Shown here: positions 1-8,411 of the stretch, one piece after another
Numbering within the stretch: position 1 is the first letter of the stretch
Layout: every line of letters begins with the position of its first letter
Assembly: GCF_001425235.1 (NCBI RefSeq)
Contig: NZ_LMEA01000010.1
Span: 192,275-256,274, forward strand
From: Devosia sp. Root413D1
GTDB taxonomy: Bacteria; Pseudomonadota; Alphaproteobacteria; Rhizobiales; Devosiaceae
Direction of reading: 5' to 3'
DNA: 64,000 nucleotides
Notes under the pieces: model-generated
What the model was told of the DNA's origin: nothing
What the model saw: the letters and a program-made list of their open reading frames with translations, nothing else
The model's database searches: none
Translations under genes and position numbers: made by a program

Positions 1-566
1 GAGCGGTCGATGTTCTGCATCGCGGCCAGATAGAAAATCATGTTGTAGCCGGTCCAGCGCCAGGTGATGGCGGAGATCACCACGACCTTGGCCCAGAACG
101 GGTCGCCCAGCCACGGGATCGGGTCGGCGATGAGCCCGCTGGCGAGCAGGAAATCGTTGATCACGCCGTCATTGGCGAACATCGACTTGAACAGGATCGA
201 GTAGGCCACCAGCGAGGTGATGCAGGGGAGGAAGATGGCGGTGCGGAAGAAGCCGCGGCCCCACAGCCTCGTGTCGTTCAGCGCTGTCGCGAACAGCAGC
301 GCCAGCACCAGCATGATCGGGACCTGGATGATCAGGAAGGTGAAGGTGTTGCCGAGGGCACGCAGGAAGATCGGATCCTGCGTCAGGCGCACGATATTGG
401 CGAAGCCGCCAAAGCTGAAATTCATCCCGCGACCGGTCTGGAAGCTCATCCAGAGCGACCAGACGATGGGGTAGACCATGAAGAGCCCAAGCAGCACCAA
501 GGCGGGCATAACGAAGAGCCAGCCGTTGATCTGCTCGGAACGCTCGAGTTTCGTTTGTGCTGCCAC
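1..566 (-). CDS. Sugar ABC transporter permease (CUT1, MalF/LacF-like), 3' part beyond window
   Basis: Inner-membrane subunit of a carbohydrate importer. The frame starts at a GTG (566-564) preceded by GGGAGCG about five bases upstream, and runs off the left edge after about 188 codons. The N-terminus reads VAAQTKLERSEQINGWLF, followed by hydrophobic segments with the usual first-helix pattern (VMPALVLLGLFMVYPIVW) and the FANIVRLTQDPIFLRALGNT stretch common in MalF/UgpA/LacF permeases. It lies downstream of the binding-protein gene on the same strand, so the two belong to one operon whose second permease and possibly the ATPase should lie to the left. The EAA loop that contacts the ATPase is outside the window. 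Family assignment is firm; the substrate is inferred only from the neighbours. Confidence 0.9.
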   Translation of the reverse strand, partial: MAAQTKLERSEQINGWLFVMPALVLLGLFMVYPIVWSLWMSFQTGRGMNFSFGGFANIVRLTQDPIFLRALGNTFTFLIIQVPIMLVLALLFATALNDTRLWGRGFFRTAIFLPCITSLVAYSILFKSMFANDGVINDFLLASGLIADPIPWLGDPFWAKVVVISAITWRWTGYNMIFYLAAMQNIDR

Positions 567-601
567 GCAAACGCTCCCGCCCAAAAAGATGCCAATGACA
601 T

Positions 602-656
602 TTGCCGCCCGGGGGGCGGCAATATGCCGGAGATGGGGGCGGGCGAACCCGCCCCC
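602..656 (-). promoter_or_regulatory. Two intergenic hairpins between binding-protein and permease genes
   Basis: Two perfect inverted repeats fill the 100-base gap. One is TTGCCGCCC/GGGCGGCAA (602-610 and 614-622, 3-base loop). The other is GGGGGCGGG/CCCGCCCCC (635-643 and 648-656, loop CGAA). Neither is followed by a long T run on the minus strand. The position fits a processing or stabilising structure that keeps binding-protein mRNA more abundant than permease mRNA, a common arrangement in sugar ABC operons. That role is inference. Confidence 0.55.
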
Positions 657-666
657 GGGGAGGATC

Positions 667-1938
667 TTACTGGATCTGCTGCTTCACCTGGGCGTCGATG
701 GCCGCGATGGCCTCATCGACCGAACCGCCCTTGGCGAGGGCCGGAAGCTGCGCGACGATCGCCGCATCGACTTCCTGGGTGAAGATGCCGTAGTTCACGG
801 CCGGCACGGCAGCGAGCCAATCGGAGAAGTTCTGCCACACGGCCTGGCCGCCGAAATACTCGTCGCTGGCCTTGTATGCGGCGCCTTCACGAGCGGCGAG
901 GAGCGAGCCGAGCGCACCCTGGTCGACGAGGATCTTCTGGTAGAAGTCGACGTCCTTGCCCCAGACCGTGGCGAGGAAGTCAGAGGCTTCGTTCTTTTCA
1001 GCCGAGGACGAGAGCACGTACCAGCTCGAGCCGCCGAGGTTTGAGGCGTGGGTGGCGCCTTCGACGTTCGAGAGCTTGGGCAGCGGCGCAACGCCCCACT
1101 TGCCGGACTGGTTGGCGGCCTTGATGGTGGCGGTCATCCACACGCCGGTATAGACGGCGGCGGTCTCACCCGAGACGAACGCACCGGTATATTCGTTCCA
1201 GCCGGCGACGGGCTTGTAGATCTCGGGGGTCTGCAGCAGCTTCGAATAGGTCTCGAGCGCCGCCTTGAAGGTCGGGCTGCCGGCGATGTCGGCCTGCCCA
1301 TCGGGCGTGAAGTACCACTTGCCGGCCGATTGCAGCATGATGCGGATGGTGCCCGCGTCATTGATGTCGACGCCGAGCAGCGGGTGGCCGGTCTTCTCCT
1401 TGACGGTCTTGCCGATGTCGATCAGCTGCTCCCAGGTGATATCCTGCAGCGCCGCGGCATCGAAGCCGGCTTCCGAGAGGTAGTCGGAGCGGTAGAACAG
1501 GCCCGTGACGCCGGAGTCGAAGGGCAGCGAGTAGGTCTGGCCGTTCACCGTGGCAAGCTCGACCTTATAGGGCGCGAAGCCGGCATAATCGACCTTGCCG
1601 TTGAGCGGCTCGAAGGCGCCGGGGAACGACTGCAGGTATTTCTGCGCGCCGTAATCTTCGATCAGCACGATATCAGGCAGGCCGTCGGTGGCGCCCGAAG
1701 CGAGCTGCGCCTGCAGCTTCTGTTCGAGGTCGGCCTTGGCAAAATCGACGATGTTGAAGGTCACGTCCGGGTGCGCCGCGGTGTAGCGGGCGGCGGCTTC
1801 CTTCATGGTCGCGCCGTTGAAGTTGGGGTCCCAGCACCAGACAGTGACTTCGGCTGCCGAAACAGCGGCGATGGACAGTAGGCTGACGCCGAACGCCAGG
1901 CCGAGCGTGCTGCGCCACCGCGAATGGATGCGATCCAT
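667..1938 (-). CDS. Extracellular sugar-binding protein of ABC transporter (family 1, LacE-like)
   Basis: Periplasmic solute-binding protein, 423 aa. It has a Sec signal peptide (hydrophobic core LGLAFGVSLLSIAAVSA, cleavage near residue 28-29). The mature start AEVTVWCWDPNFNGATMKEA closely resembles lactose-binding LacE-type proteins, and the body shows the family 1 pattern (PDIVLIEDYGAQKYL, SLPFDSGVTGLFYRSDYL). The start ATG has GGAGG about six bases upstream. The permease gene follows on the same strand, and an AraC/MelR-type regulator and a sugar kinase gene diverge from its promoter, so a galactoside or related sugar is the likely ligand. The exact sugar cannot be read from sequence. Confidence 0.92.
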   Translation of the reverse strand: MDRIHSRWRSTLGLAFGVSLLSIAAVSAAEVTVWCWDPNFNGATMKEAAARYTAAHPDVTFNIVDFAKADLEQKLQAQLASGATDGLPDIVLIEDYGAQKYLQSFPGAFEPLNGKVDYAGFAPYKVELATVNGQTYSLPFDSGVTGLFYRSDYLSEAGFDAAALQDITWEQLIDIGKTVKEKTGHPLLGVDINDAGTIRIMLQSAGKWYFTPDGQADIAGSPTFKAALETYSKLLQTPEIYKPVAGWNEYTGAFVSGETAAVYTGVWMTATIKAANQSGKWGVAPLPKLSNVEGATHASNLGGSSWYVLSSSAEKNEASDFLATVWGKDVDFYQKILVDQGALGSLLAAREGAAYKASDEYFGGQAVWQNFSDWLAAVPAVNYGIFTQEVDAAIVAQLPALAKGGSVDEAIAAIDAQVKQQIQ

Positions 1939-1988
1939 GTAATCCTCCCGTTTTCATTTGGCTCACCTTGGGCAAGCGTGGTTAGAAT

Positions 1989-2930
1989 ATGCGACCAAAG
2001 GCGCATGTCCGCGACAAAGGGAAACTCGACTTGGCGGAAAGTAAGGTGCATGAGCGTGCGGTCTACCAGCCGCATGCAGGCAGCGTCGAAGCCCATCCGA
2101 CGATCCTGTCGACCTTCCATAACCACCCGCTGGTGATGCTGAAGCCGCACTGGCACGCACAGGTCGAAGTCAATTTCATCGTCGCCGGCACCGTGCACTA
2201 CCGCATGCACACCCACGACCTGACCCTGAGCGCCGGGCAGATGGTGCTGTTCTGGGGCGGGCTGCCGCACCAGATGGATGATCTCTCCGACGACGCAATC
2301 TATGCCGGGGCGCATCTGCCGCTGATGCATTTCTTCCGGCTGCGGCTGCCCGAGGATGTGCCGCACCGGCTGATGCAGGGGACGACCCTGCTGAGCTGCA
2401 CGCCCGATGATTCCGATGCGCACAATTTCGCGCGCTGGAACCGCTATGCCCGCTCGGGCGATGTGGTGAAGGCACAGCACGCGGTGGACGAGCTGTTGCT
2501 GCGGCTCGAGCGGGTGCGGTTCGAACCGTACGAGCTGGTGGGTGACAGCAAGGCAGCCGGCCACGCGGTCGAAACCGCCGAAGTGCAGTCGTCGCGCAAT
2601 GTCGGCAAGATGTGTGACTACATCGCCGAGAATTTCCTGCACGAGATCGACTCCGTCGATATCGCGCGGGCGGCGAACCTCCACCCGAAATACGCCATGA
2701 GCATCTTCAAGCGCTCGACCGGCATGACGCTCAACGAGTACGTCAGCCTGTTGCGGCTCAGCTACGCGCAGGCGCTGCTGCTGCGCGACGACGCCAATGT
2801 GCTGCGCGTCGCGATGGAATCGGGGTTCGGCTCACTCAGCGCCTTCAACAAGTCGTTCCGCAAGATCGCCGGCATGTCCCCGTCGGATTTCCGGCGCGAC
2901 GCCTTCATCCCCGGAGCGCTCGCCTCCTGA
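1989..2930 (+). CDS. AraC-family regulator, MelR-like
   Basis: Transcriptional regulator of 313 aa. The N-terminal cupin sensing domain (about residues 30-135) carries PHWHAQVEVNFIVAG and LFWGGLPHQM, as in Escherichia coli MelR. The C-terminal part (about 205-305) carries two helix-turn-helix motifs, with IARAANLHPKYAMSIFKRST in the first and SGFGSLSAFNKSFRKIAGMS in the second. It diverges from the sugar-binding-protein gene with only about 50 bases between start codons, so it probably controls that operon in response to the transported sugar. The start is not well fixed: the ATG at 1989 has no clear ribosome-binding site and an in-frame GTG at 2046 is possible. Confidence 0.88.
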   Translation: MRPKAHVRDKGKLDLAESKVHERAVYQPHAGSVEAHPTILSTFHNHPLVMLKPHWHAQVEVNFIVAGTVHYRMHTHDLTLSAGQMVLFWGGLPHQMDDLSDDAIYAGAHLPLMHFFRLRLPEDVPHRLMQGTTLLSCTPDDSDAHNFARWNRYARSGDVVKAQHAVDELLLRLERVRFEPYELVGDSKAAGHAVETAEVQSSRNVGKMCDYIAENFLHEIDSVDIARAANLHPKYAMSIFKRSTGMTLNEYVSLLRLSYAQALLLRDDANVLRVAMESGFGSLSAFNKSFRKIAGMSPSDFRRDAFIPGALAS

Positions 2931-2990
2931 GCTTGAACTTTTGCGCATCGGCATTGTAACGATGCGAAACTTCCAGCGCGGGGATGCTCA

Positions 2991-3986
2991 ATGTTCGTAG
3001 TGGGTGGCGAAAGCCTGATCGACCTGATCTCGGAGCCGGTCGGGGCCGATGGGGTGATCCGGCTCGTGGCGCACCAGGGCGGCTCGCCCTATAACTGCGC
3101 CATCGCGCTTTCGAAGCTCGGCAACGATACCGGCTTCCTCTGTCCGATCAGCACCGATGGCCTCGGTACCTACCTCCTGGCGCCACTGGCGGAAGCCGGG
3201 GTGAAGCCGCTGCTCGCCGAGCGGGTGGAGGCCTACACGACGCTGGCGGTGGTGACGTTCGATGCCAAGAAAAGCGCGCAATACGGTTTCTATCGCAACG
3301 CCGATCGCGCCTTCACCCGCGAGGGGCTGATCGCGGCGCTGCCCGCCAAACTCGAGGCGTTCCAGGTCGGCGGCTTCTGCCCGATCGAACCCGAGGATGC
3401 AGCGATCTGGCTCGATGTGGCGAGGGAAGCGGCGCGGCGGGGCGCGACGCTGACCATGGACCCCAATGTGCGGCCATCGCTGGTGCCGGATTTTGCCGGC
3501 TACAAGGCGCGGCTCTCGAGTTTCCTCGACATCGTCAACCTGGTGAAGGTGTCGATCGAGGACCTGGCTTCGCTGGAACAGAGCCGCGCAGTGCGCGCCA
3601 CCGAGCTGACGGCCGCCGAGGTCGAGGCGCTGGTGAGCAAGTACGTGGCCGATTTCCTTGGCCGAGCCAATTGCGAGCTGGTGATCGTCACCTTCGGCGA
3701 CGAGGGCAGCCGAGCCTTCACTAAATCGGGCTCGGCGAAGCAGGGCGTTTACCCCGCCGTGCCGTTCGGCGACACGGTGGGGGCCGGCGACACGCTGATG
3801 GCGGCGGTACTGACGCTGCTCAACGAGCAGGGCAACCTCAAGCCGGGCAAGCCTGGCGCCATGGATGATGCGGCGCTCGCGACGATGCTGCGCTTCGGCG
3901 CGGTGGCGGCAGGGCTCAACTGCCAGTTCGTCGGCTGCCACCCGCCGACCCGCGGCGAAGTCGACGCGGTGCTGGCAAAGGGTTAG
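2991..3986 (+). CDS. PfkB-family sugar kinase (fructokinase-like)
   Basis: ATP-dependent carbohydrate kinase, 331 aa, cytoplasmic. The N-terminal FVVGGESLIDLI and GGSPYNCAIALSKLG form the PfkB signature 1 region. The C-terminal GDTVGAGDT (about residues 260-268) is signature 2 and holds the catalytic Asp and the anion hole. MDPNVRP near residue 160 is typical of fructokinases. It is codirectional with the AraC/MelR-like gene (60-base gap) and belongs to the same sugar-use locus, presumably phosphorylating a sugar released after import. Fructose is the best guess; other hexoses are possible. Confidence 0.85.
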   Translation: MFVVGGESLIDLISEPVGADGVIRLVAHQGGSPYNCAIALSKLGNDTGFLCPISTDGLGTYLLAPLAEAGVKPLLAERVEAYTTLAVVTFDAKKSAQYGFYRNADRAFTREGLIAALPAKLEAFQVGGFCPIEPEDAAIWLDVAREAARRGATLTMDPNVRPSLVPDFAGYKARLSSFLDIVNLVKVSIEDLASLEQSRAVRATELTAAEVEALVSKYVADFLGRANCELVIVTFGDEGSRAFTKSGSAKQGVYPAVPFGDTVGAGDTLMAAVLTLLNEQGNLKPGKPGAMDDAALATMLRFGAVAAGLNCQFVGCHPPTRGEVDAVLAKG

Positions 3987-4021
3987 CCGCCGCCACGCGC
4001 CATGGTTCAACTCACAGGGAC

Positions 4022-4113
4022 GTCATTCCCGCGCAGGCGGGAACCTAGTGGGATGCTGCGGCACCTGCTGGAGCTGAGAGATCCCACCGGGTCCCCGCCT
4101 TCGCGGGGATGAC
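4022..4113. repeat. Family A palindromic intergenic repeat, copy 1
   Basis: Two opposed hairpin arms: GTCATTCCCGCGCAGGCGGG at the left and CCCCGCCTTCGCGGGGATGAC-type at the right, about 45 bases apart, with a second inner inverted repeat (GTGGGAT/ATCCCAC). It lies in the convergent gap between the kinase and the ABC-2 permease genes. It shares outer GTCAT/ATGAC ends and the arm structure with copies near 26.5, 33.1, 42.2, 45.5, 46.7, 56.1 and 62.2 kb. Confidence 0.85.
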
Positions 4114-4163
4114 GCCGGTGGGTAGGTCAAGCTTGGCTCAACCGCGCGGCGGTGCAGCAGCGC

Positions 4164-4964
4164 TCAGCCGCCGGCGCCCTGGTAGCGATTAAGCGCGTAG
4201 CGCCACTGCCGCATGGCGAGCGCGACGAAGAACGGTCCTGCCAGCAGCGCTGCCGGGCCGGCCCAATCGCCGAGGATCGGCACGGGCTTGCCGAGCAGTA
4301 CCGCGACCGGCACGGCGGCCATGAAGCCGAGCGGCACCAAGCTCAGCATCGTCGCCTGGATGGCAGTGGGGAAGATGTTGATCGGGTAGCGCGACAGCTC
4401 CCAGAAGCCGAAGAACAGCGAATAGAGGTGGTTGGAGCGGGTCCAGATCAGCGCCGTGGCGCCGATCATGGTGAGCGTCGCGCCGGTGACCATGGCGGCG
4501 CTGATCAGCGCACCGGCGAAGTAGGCGACCCAGCCGATCGACCAGGGCACGGCGACGATGCTGAGGGCCCAGCCCATCATGCCGATGCCGAGCAGGGCGT
4601 GGCCGGTATAGCCGGGGTTGAGGCCGGAAAACACCATATAGGCCCAGGGGCTGACCGGTTTGGTGAGCAGTGTATCGAGGGTGCCGAGCCGCACTGCCTC
4701 CTCGAGCTGGCGCATCTGGGTGAAGCTCATGCAGGCGCCGAGCGAGTAGCCGAGCAGGTGGAACGAGAACAGCAGCGCCAGCTCCGACCAGTTCCAGCCG
4801 GCAATGGTGCCGAAGCGGTCGGCGAGGATCCAGATCACCGCGAACGAGCTGGCATAGGTGATGATCTGGGCGATGCGATCGATCCAGAAGGCGCCGCGAT
4901 ATTCCATCTGGGAGCGGAGGTACATCAGCGCGAGGCGCGGCAGGATGCGGAGGGTGCGCAGCAT
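4164..4964 (-). CDS. ABC-2 type transporter permease, second permease of exporter operon
   Basis: Integral membrane protein of 266 aa with about six hydrophobic segments. The sequence begins MLRTLRILPRLALMYLRSQM and contains QLEEAVRLGTLDTLLTKPVS, the amphipathic coupling segment seen in ABC-2 permeases of the ATPase/permease/permease type (COG4586/4587/3694 set). The start is set at the ATG at 4964, one base after the stop of the preceding permease, which implies translational coupling; an upstream in-frame start would overlap that gene by about 100 bases. Substrate unknown. Confidence 0.87.
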   Translation of the reverse strand: MLRTLRILPRLALMYLRSQMEYRGAFWIDRIAQIITYASSFAVIWILADRFGTIAGWNWSELALLFSFHLLGYSLGACMSFTQMRQLEEAVRLGTLDTLLTKPVSPWAYMVFSGLNPGYTGHALLGIGMMGWALSIVAVPWSIGWVAYFAGALISAAMVTGATLTMIGATALIWTRSNHLYSLFFGFWELSRYPINIFPTAIQATMLSLVPLGFMAAVPVAVLLGKPVPILGDWAGPAALLAGPFFVALAMRQWRYALNRYQGAGG

Positions 4965-4965
4965 C

Positions 4966-5760
4966 TCAGCCTCCCTGTACGACGATGCGGGTGGAGGCCT
5001 TGCGCCAGAGCAGCGCCACGCCGCCCGCCAGCAGCGCCGCCCAGCCGAGGCCAAGGCCGAAATAGGCAAGGGTCGCCGTGACGTCGAGCCGCCCGAGCCA
5101 CACCGCCGAGGGGTAGTAGACGATCCAGGCGAAGGGCAGGTGCGCCGCGATGACGGCGAGGGGGGCAGGGAAGAACCAGAATGGGATCAGCTGGCCGGAC
5201 AGCAGGTTGAGGATCGCCTGCATCATCCATTCGAGCGAGAACGAGGTGAGGAGCCAGAAGGCGACAAGGCCGAACAGCGCCGAGAGCAGCGCGATGATGG
5301 TGTAGGCGAGGAGGCCAAAGGCGACGAACATCACGCCATGGAACGGGCTCGCCGGCGGCAGCATGCCGTAGACGGCGGCGACAACCGCGACGGTGGGCAC
5401 GACGAGGATGACGAAGCGGAAGGCGGCGCGGCCGAGTTCGGTGGCGAGCACATAGAGCGGGAAGCTGGCGGGTTTCAGCAGCCACACGGCGACGTCGCCG
5501 GTGCGCAGCGCCTGGCCGATGCCGCTGACGATCGATTCGTAGCGGATGGCGCCGGTGACCGCGCCGCCGAGCAGGGCATAGGTCACCATCTGCTCGAGGC
5601 TGACGCCGGCAATGCTGGCGCTGCCGCCATAGATGGCAACCCAGATGGCGACGCGGGCGAAAACCTGCACCAGCTTGCCGATCATGTTGGCCCAGACCTC
5701 GTTGCGGTAAGCGAGCTGGGTCAGAAAGGCGCTGCGGGCGAAGGCGAAATAGACGCTCAT
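4966..5760 (-). CDS. ABC-2 type transporter permease, first permease of exporter operon
   Basis: Integral membrane protein, 264 aa. The N-terminal MSVYFAFARSAFLTQLAYRN is followed by an amphipathic stretch and about six membrane spans. GDVAVWLLKPASFPLYVLATELG (about residues 90-112) corresponds to the LLKP region typical of this permease family. Its ATG overlaps the ATPase stop as ATGA (5757-5760), and it is followed after one base by the second permease, so the three genes are one tightly coupled operon. The two permeases probably form a heterodimer. Cargo cannot be inferred. Confidence 0.88.
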   Translation of the reverse strand: MSVYFAFARSAFLTQLAYRNEVWANMIGKLVQVFARVAIWVAIYGGSASIAGVSLEQMVTYALLGGAVTGAIRYESIVSGIGQALRTGDVAVWLLKPASFPLYVLATELGRAAFRFVILVVPTVAVVAAVYGMLPPASPFHGVMFVAFGLLAYTIIALLSALFGLVAFWLLTSFSLEWMMQAILNLLSGQLIPFWFFPAPLAVIAAHLPFAWIVYYPSAVWLGRLDVTATLAYFGLGLGWAALLAGGVALLWRKASTRIVVQGG

Positions 5761-6758
5761 CGCAACGGTAACTCGGCGTTGCGGCGCTGGTAGAAGGTGC
5801 GGATTACCTCCTCGATATTGGGCTCCTCGAGCGCAATATCCTTCAGCGTCGTGGTATCGCCGAGCTCATCGAGCACGTGCACCAGCGAGACGTCGTCGCG
5901 ATCGAGCAGATAGTGCTTGCGCAGGCCGTCGTCGGAGGTGAGGCGCGCACTCTTCAGCTCGAGCGGGCCGGGATCGGCGGCGAACTCCAGCATCAGCCGG
6001 CGGGCCGAGCCGAGGGCGGTGCGCAGCTTCGCCGTTTCGCCGTCGAAGATCAGGCGGCTGTGGTCGACCATGATCAGGCGCGGGCAGATCTCCTCGATAT
6101 CCTGCAGGTCGTGCGTGGTGAGGATGATGGTGGTGCCGCGCTCGCGGTTGACGCGCGACAGGAACTTGCGCACCGCATCCTTGGCGACGACGTCGAGGCC
6201 GATGGTCGGCTCGTCGAGGAACAGAATCTTCGGATCATGCAGCAGCGCCATGACGATCTCGGCGCGCATGCGCTGGCCGAGGCTCAGTTGCCGGACGGCG
6301 CGCTCGAGGAAGGGTTCGAGATCGAGCAGGCGGCTCAGGGATTTGAGGTTCTCGTCGAAGCGTGGGCGGGCGATGCCATAGATCTCGCGATGCAACTCGA
6401 ACGAGTCGCGCACCGGCAGATCCCACCAGAGCTGGCTGCGCTGGCCGAAGACGACGCCGATTTCGCGCGCATTGGCCTGGCGTTCGCGGTGCGGCACGCG
6501 TCCGAGCACGGTGACGTCACCGGCCGACGGCACGAGGATGCCGGTCATCATCTTGATCATCGTCGATTTGCCGGCGCCGTTCGGGCCGAGATAGCCGACC
6601 GCCTCGCCGGCGGCGATGGCGAAGCTCACGTCGGTGACCGCTTCGACCTCGGTGTATTCGGCGGTAACCAGCGTCTTCAGCGCGCCGAAGAAGCCGGGGA
6701 ACCGGCGATGCTGCCGGAACCGCTTGGAAACGGCTCGTGCCTCGATGATTTGAGCCAT
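5757..6758 (-). CDS. ABC-2 exporter ATP-binding protein
   Basis: Cytoplasmic ATPase of 333 aa. Walker A is GPNGAGKS (about residues 58-65), the ABC signature is LSLGQRMR, and Walker B is KILFLDEPTIGLD; a switch His follows in ILTTHDLQD. The C-terminal extension of about 90 residues after the nucleotide-binding domain is normal for the COG4586 group. The start MAQIIEARAVSKRF at 6758 was chosen because the domain begins there; an in-frame GTG at 6815 would add 19 residues of low-complexity sequence. First gene of the three-gene exporter operon. Confidence 0.9.
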   Translation of the reverse strand: MAQIIEARAVSKRFRQHRRFPGFFGALKTLVTAEYTEVEAVTDVSFAIAAGEAVGYLGPNGAGKSTMIKMMTGILVPSAGDVTVLGRVPHRERQANAREIGVVFGQRSQLWWDLPVRDSFELHREIYGIARPRFDENLKSLSRLLDLEPFLERAVRQLSLGQRMRAEIVMALLHDPKILFLDEPTIGLDVVAKDAVRKFLSRVNRERGTTIILTTHDLQDIEEICPRLIMVDHSRLIFDGETAKLRTALGSARRLMLEFAADPGPLELKSARLTSDDGLRKHYLLDRDDVSLVHVLDELGDTTTLKDIALEEPNIEEVIRTFYQRRNAELPLR

Positions 6759-6923
6759 GGTGGAGGCCGCCCCCTCGCGGCCCGGAGCGAGGGTAGCTGA
6801 TTCCCTGGGCCTCACAGGCTCGTCAGTTGCGGTTGATTGGCGGCGCTGATCAATTGCCGCCGGAGCTGCGTGGGGCTGATCTCCATCGTGTCGTCGAGTT
6901 CACGAGTAGTGAGGAAGGCCCAA

Positions 6924-7805
6924 ATGCGTCACTGGGTTTGGATGCTCCTGGTAGCAGTGCTGCTGGGGGCCGGGATCGCCGTCTACATGCTGAAGCCGGT
7001 GCAGGGCGCGGCGCGCGACTTGGCGCTCACCGGCGACGTGACACGCGGGCAGTATTTGCTGCGGCTCGGCGACTGCATCACCTGTCACACCGACAAGAAG
7101 AACGGCATCGCCGAACTCGGTGGCGGCCCTGGGCTGGTAACGCCGTTCGGCACGTTCTATGCGCCCAACATCACCTCGGACCCCAAGGCGGGCATCGGCG
7201 GCTGGACGCTGGCGCAGTTTTCGAAAGCAATCAGCGATGGCGAAGGGCCAGCCGGGCATCTCTATCCGGCGTTTCCCTATGAGAACTACACGCTGATGAG
7301 CGACCAGGATGTCGCCGATCTCTACGCGGCGCTGCAGCAGGTGCCGCCGGTCAGCACGTCGGCCAAGCCGCACGAGGTGGCCTTCCCGTTCGATATGCGA
7401 CCGCTGGTGGCCGGCTGGAAGAACCTGTTCTTTACGCCGCGCCGCTACGAGGCCGATGCCAGCCATTCTGAGCGCTGGAATCGCGGGCGCTACCTGGTCG
7501 AGGGGCCGGGGCACTGCGTGATGTGCCATTCGCCGCGGAACCTCCTCGGTGCGGTGGAGAAGGGCAAGGAACTGACCGGCAACCCGGCCGGCGGCACCGG
7601 CGGCAGGGCGCCGGCCCTGACGGCCGAGCGGTTGAAGACCGAAGGCTATGACGTCGCCTCGATCGCCAGCGCGCTGAGCGACGGCTTCACCCCCGAGTTC
7701 AACGTGCTGGGCAGCGCCATGGGCGAGGTGATCGCCGACGGCACCTCGTTCTGGACCGAGGCGGACCGCGAGGCGGTGGGGGCGTATCTGCTGGGGGAGG
7801 AGTAG
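6924..7805 (+). CDS. Membrane-anchored diheme cytochrome c
   Basis: Electron-transfer protein, 293 aa. An N-terminal hydrophobic segment (WVWMLLVAVLLGAGIAVYML) serves as signal or anchor. Two c-type heme sites are present, CITCH at residues 51-55 and CVMCH at 198-202, each in a separate cytochrome c domain. The layout resembles the cytochrome subunits of periplasmic alcohol or gluconate dehydrogenases and other soluble diheme cytochromes. The ATG at 6924 has GAGGAAGG five bases upstream, which excludes the longer upstream frame. No partner dehydrogenase lies beside it: neighbours are an exporter operon and a toxin-antitoxin pair, so its donor and acceptor are unknown. Confidence 0.88.
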   Translation: MRHWVWMLLVAVLLGAGIAVYMLKPVQGAARDLALTGDVTRGQYLLRLGDCITCHTDKKNGIAELGGGPGLVTPFGTFYAPNITSDPKAGIGGWTLAQFSKAISDGEGPAGHLYPAFPYENYTLMSDQDVADLYAALQQVPPVSTSAKPHEVAFPFDMRPLVAGWKNLFFTPRRYEADASHSERWNRGRYLVEGPGHCVMCHSPRNLLGAVEKGKELTGNPAGGTGGRAPALTAERLKTEGYDVASIASALSDGFTPEFNVLGSAMGEVIADGTSFWTEADREAVGAYLLGEE

Positions 7806-7809
7806 GGGG

Positions 7810-8106
7810 CTAGTCGAACGTCTCCGATGAGATGTGGCGAGCAGAGTCGATGACCCGCACCACTCGCAGCGTCGTCGCGTCGAAATCGAAGAACACGAGA
7901 TAGCGCCCGATAGGAAAGCTTCGCAGTCTTGGTGCAAGGTCGTCGCGTGCACGTCCCATTTGTGGCGTGCTCGCAAGGTGCCGGACCGACTCGGCAATGC
8001 GTCGCATCTGACCGTCGGCCGCGGTCGGATTGTCTGAAGCAATAAAGGACCAGATACTTCTCAGGTCGCGACGCGCAGCATTGGTGTGACGGACACTAAG
8101 CGGCAT
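7810..8106 (-). CDS. parE: RelE/ParE-family toxin
   Basis: 98-aa protein with the RelE/ParE fold pattern: N-terminal VRHTNAARRDLRSIWSFIAS helix region, central MGRARDDLAPRLRSFPIGRYLVFFDFD, and a final strand TLRVVRVIDSARH. The family poisons DNA gyrase (ParE) or ribosome-bound mRNA (RelE); the ParD-type partner points to ParE. It overlaps the antitoxin reading frame by 11 bases (8096-8106), normal for a toxin second in the operon. It lies between convergent cytochrome c and divergent-side nadB genes. Confidence 0.86.
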   Translation of the reverse strand: MPLSVRHTNAARRDLRSIWSFIASDNPTAADGQMRRIAESVRHLASTPQMGRARDDLAPRLRSFPIGRYLVFFDFDATTLRVVRVIDSARHISSETFD

Positions 8107-8362
8107 CTTGGCGGCTCGCCTTCAGCCGCTTCGCCTCGGCGATGATTTCCTCCATGTCGAGCGGCCCGGCATCGCCGCTGTCCAAACCTTCCTGGATCAG
8201 CTTTTTCAGCTCTTCCGTCCTTACGCTCCGCAGGACCTCTGCGTCTTCAAGCAGCCGCAATCCGTCACGCAGCACTTCGCTGGCGCTGTTGTAGCGGCCG
8301 CTTTCGACGAGCTCGCGGACGAACTTCTCGTAGTGTTCCCCGAGGGTGTAGCTGGATGGCAT
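8096..8362 (-). CDS. parD: ParD-type antitoxin
   Basis: 88-aa antitoxin. The N-terminus SSYTLGEHYEKFVRELVESGRYNSASEVLRDGLRLLE is the ribbon-helix-helix DNA-binding region of ParD/CC2985-type proteins, and the rest is the toxin-wrapping tail. It precedes and overlaps the ParE-like gene. The promoter contains a perfect inverted repeat (8386-8404) suitable for autorepression by ParD or the ParDE complex. Module identity is well supported by length, order, overlap and motif. Confidence 0.9.
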   Translation of the reverse strand: MPSSYTLGEHYEKFVRELVESGRYNSASEVLRDGLRLLEDAEVLRSVRTEELKKLIQEGLDSGDAGPLDMEEIIAEAKRLKASRQDAA

Positions 8363-8385
8363 GGCTGGTCTCCTTCAGGGAGCAG

Positions 8386-8404
8386 ACTATCACTTTATGA
8401 TAGT
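8386..8404. promoter_or_regulatory. Candidate ParD operator
   Basis: Perfect 7-bp inverted repeat ACTATCA / TGATAGT with a 5-base centre, 24 bases upstream of the parD start and 8 bases beyond the end of nadB. It is much more AT-rich than its surroundings. ParD-type antitoxins autorepress through short palindromes at this position; binding here is inference. Confidence 0.6.
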
Positions 8405-8411
8405 TTTGCCA

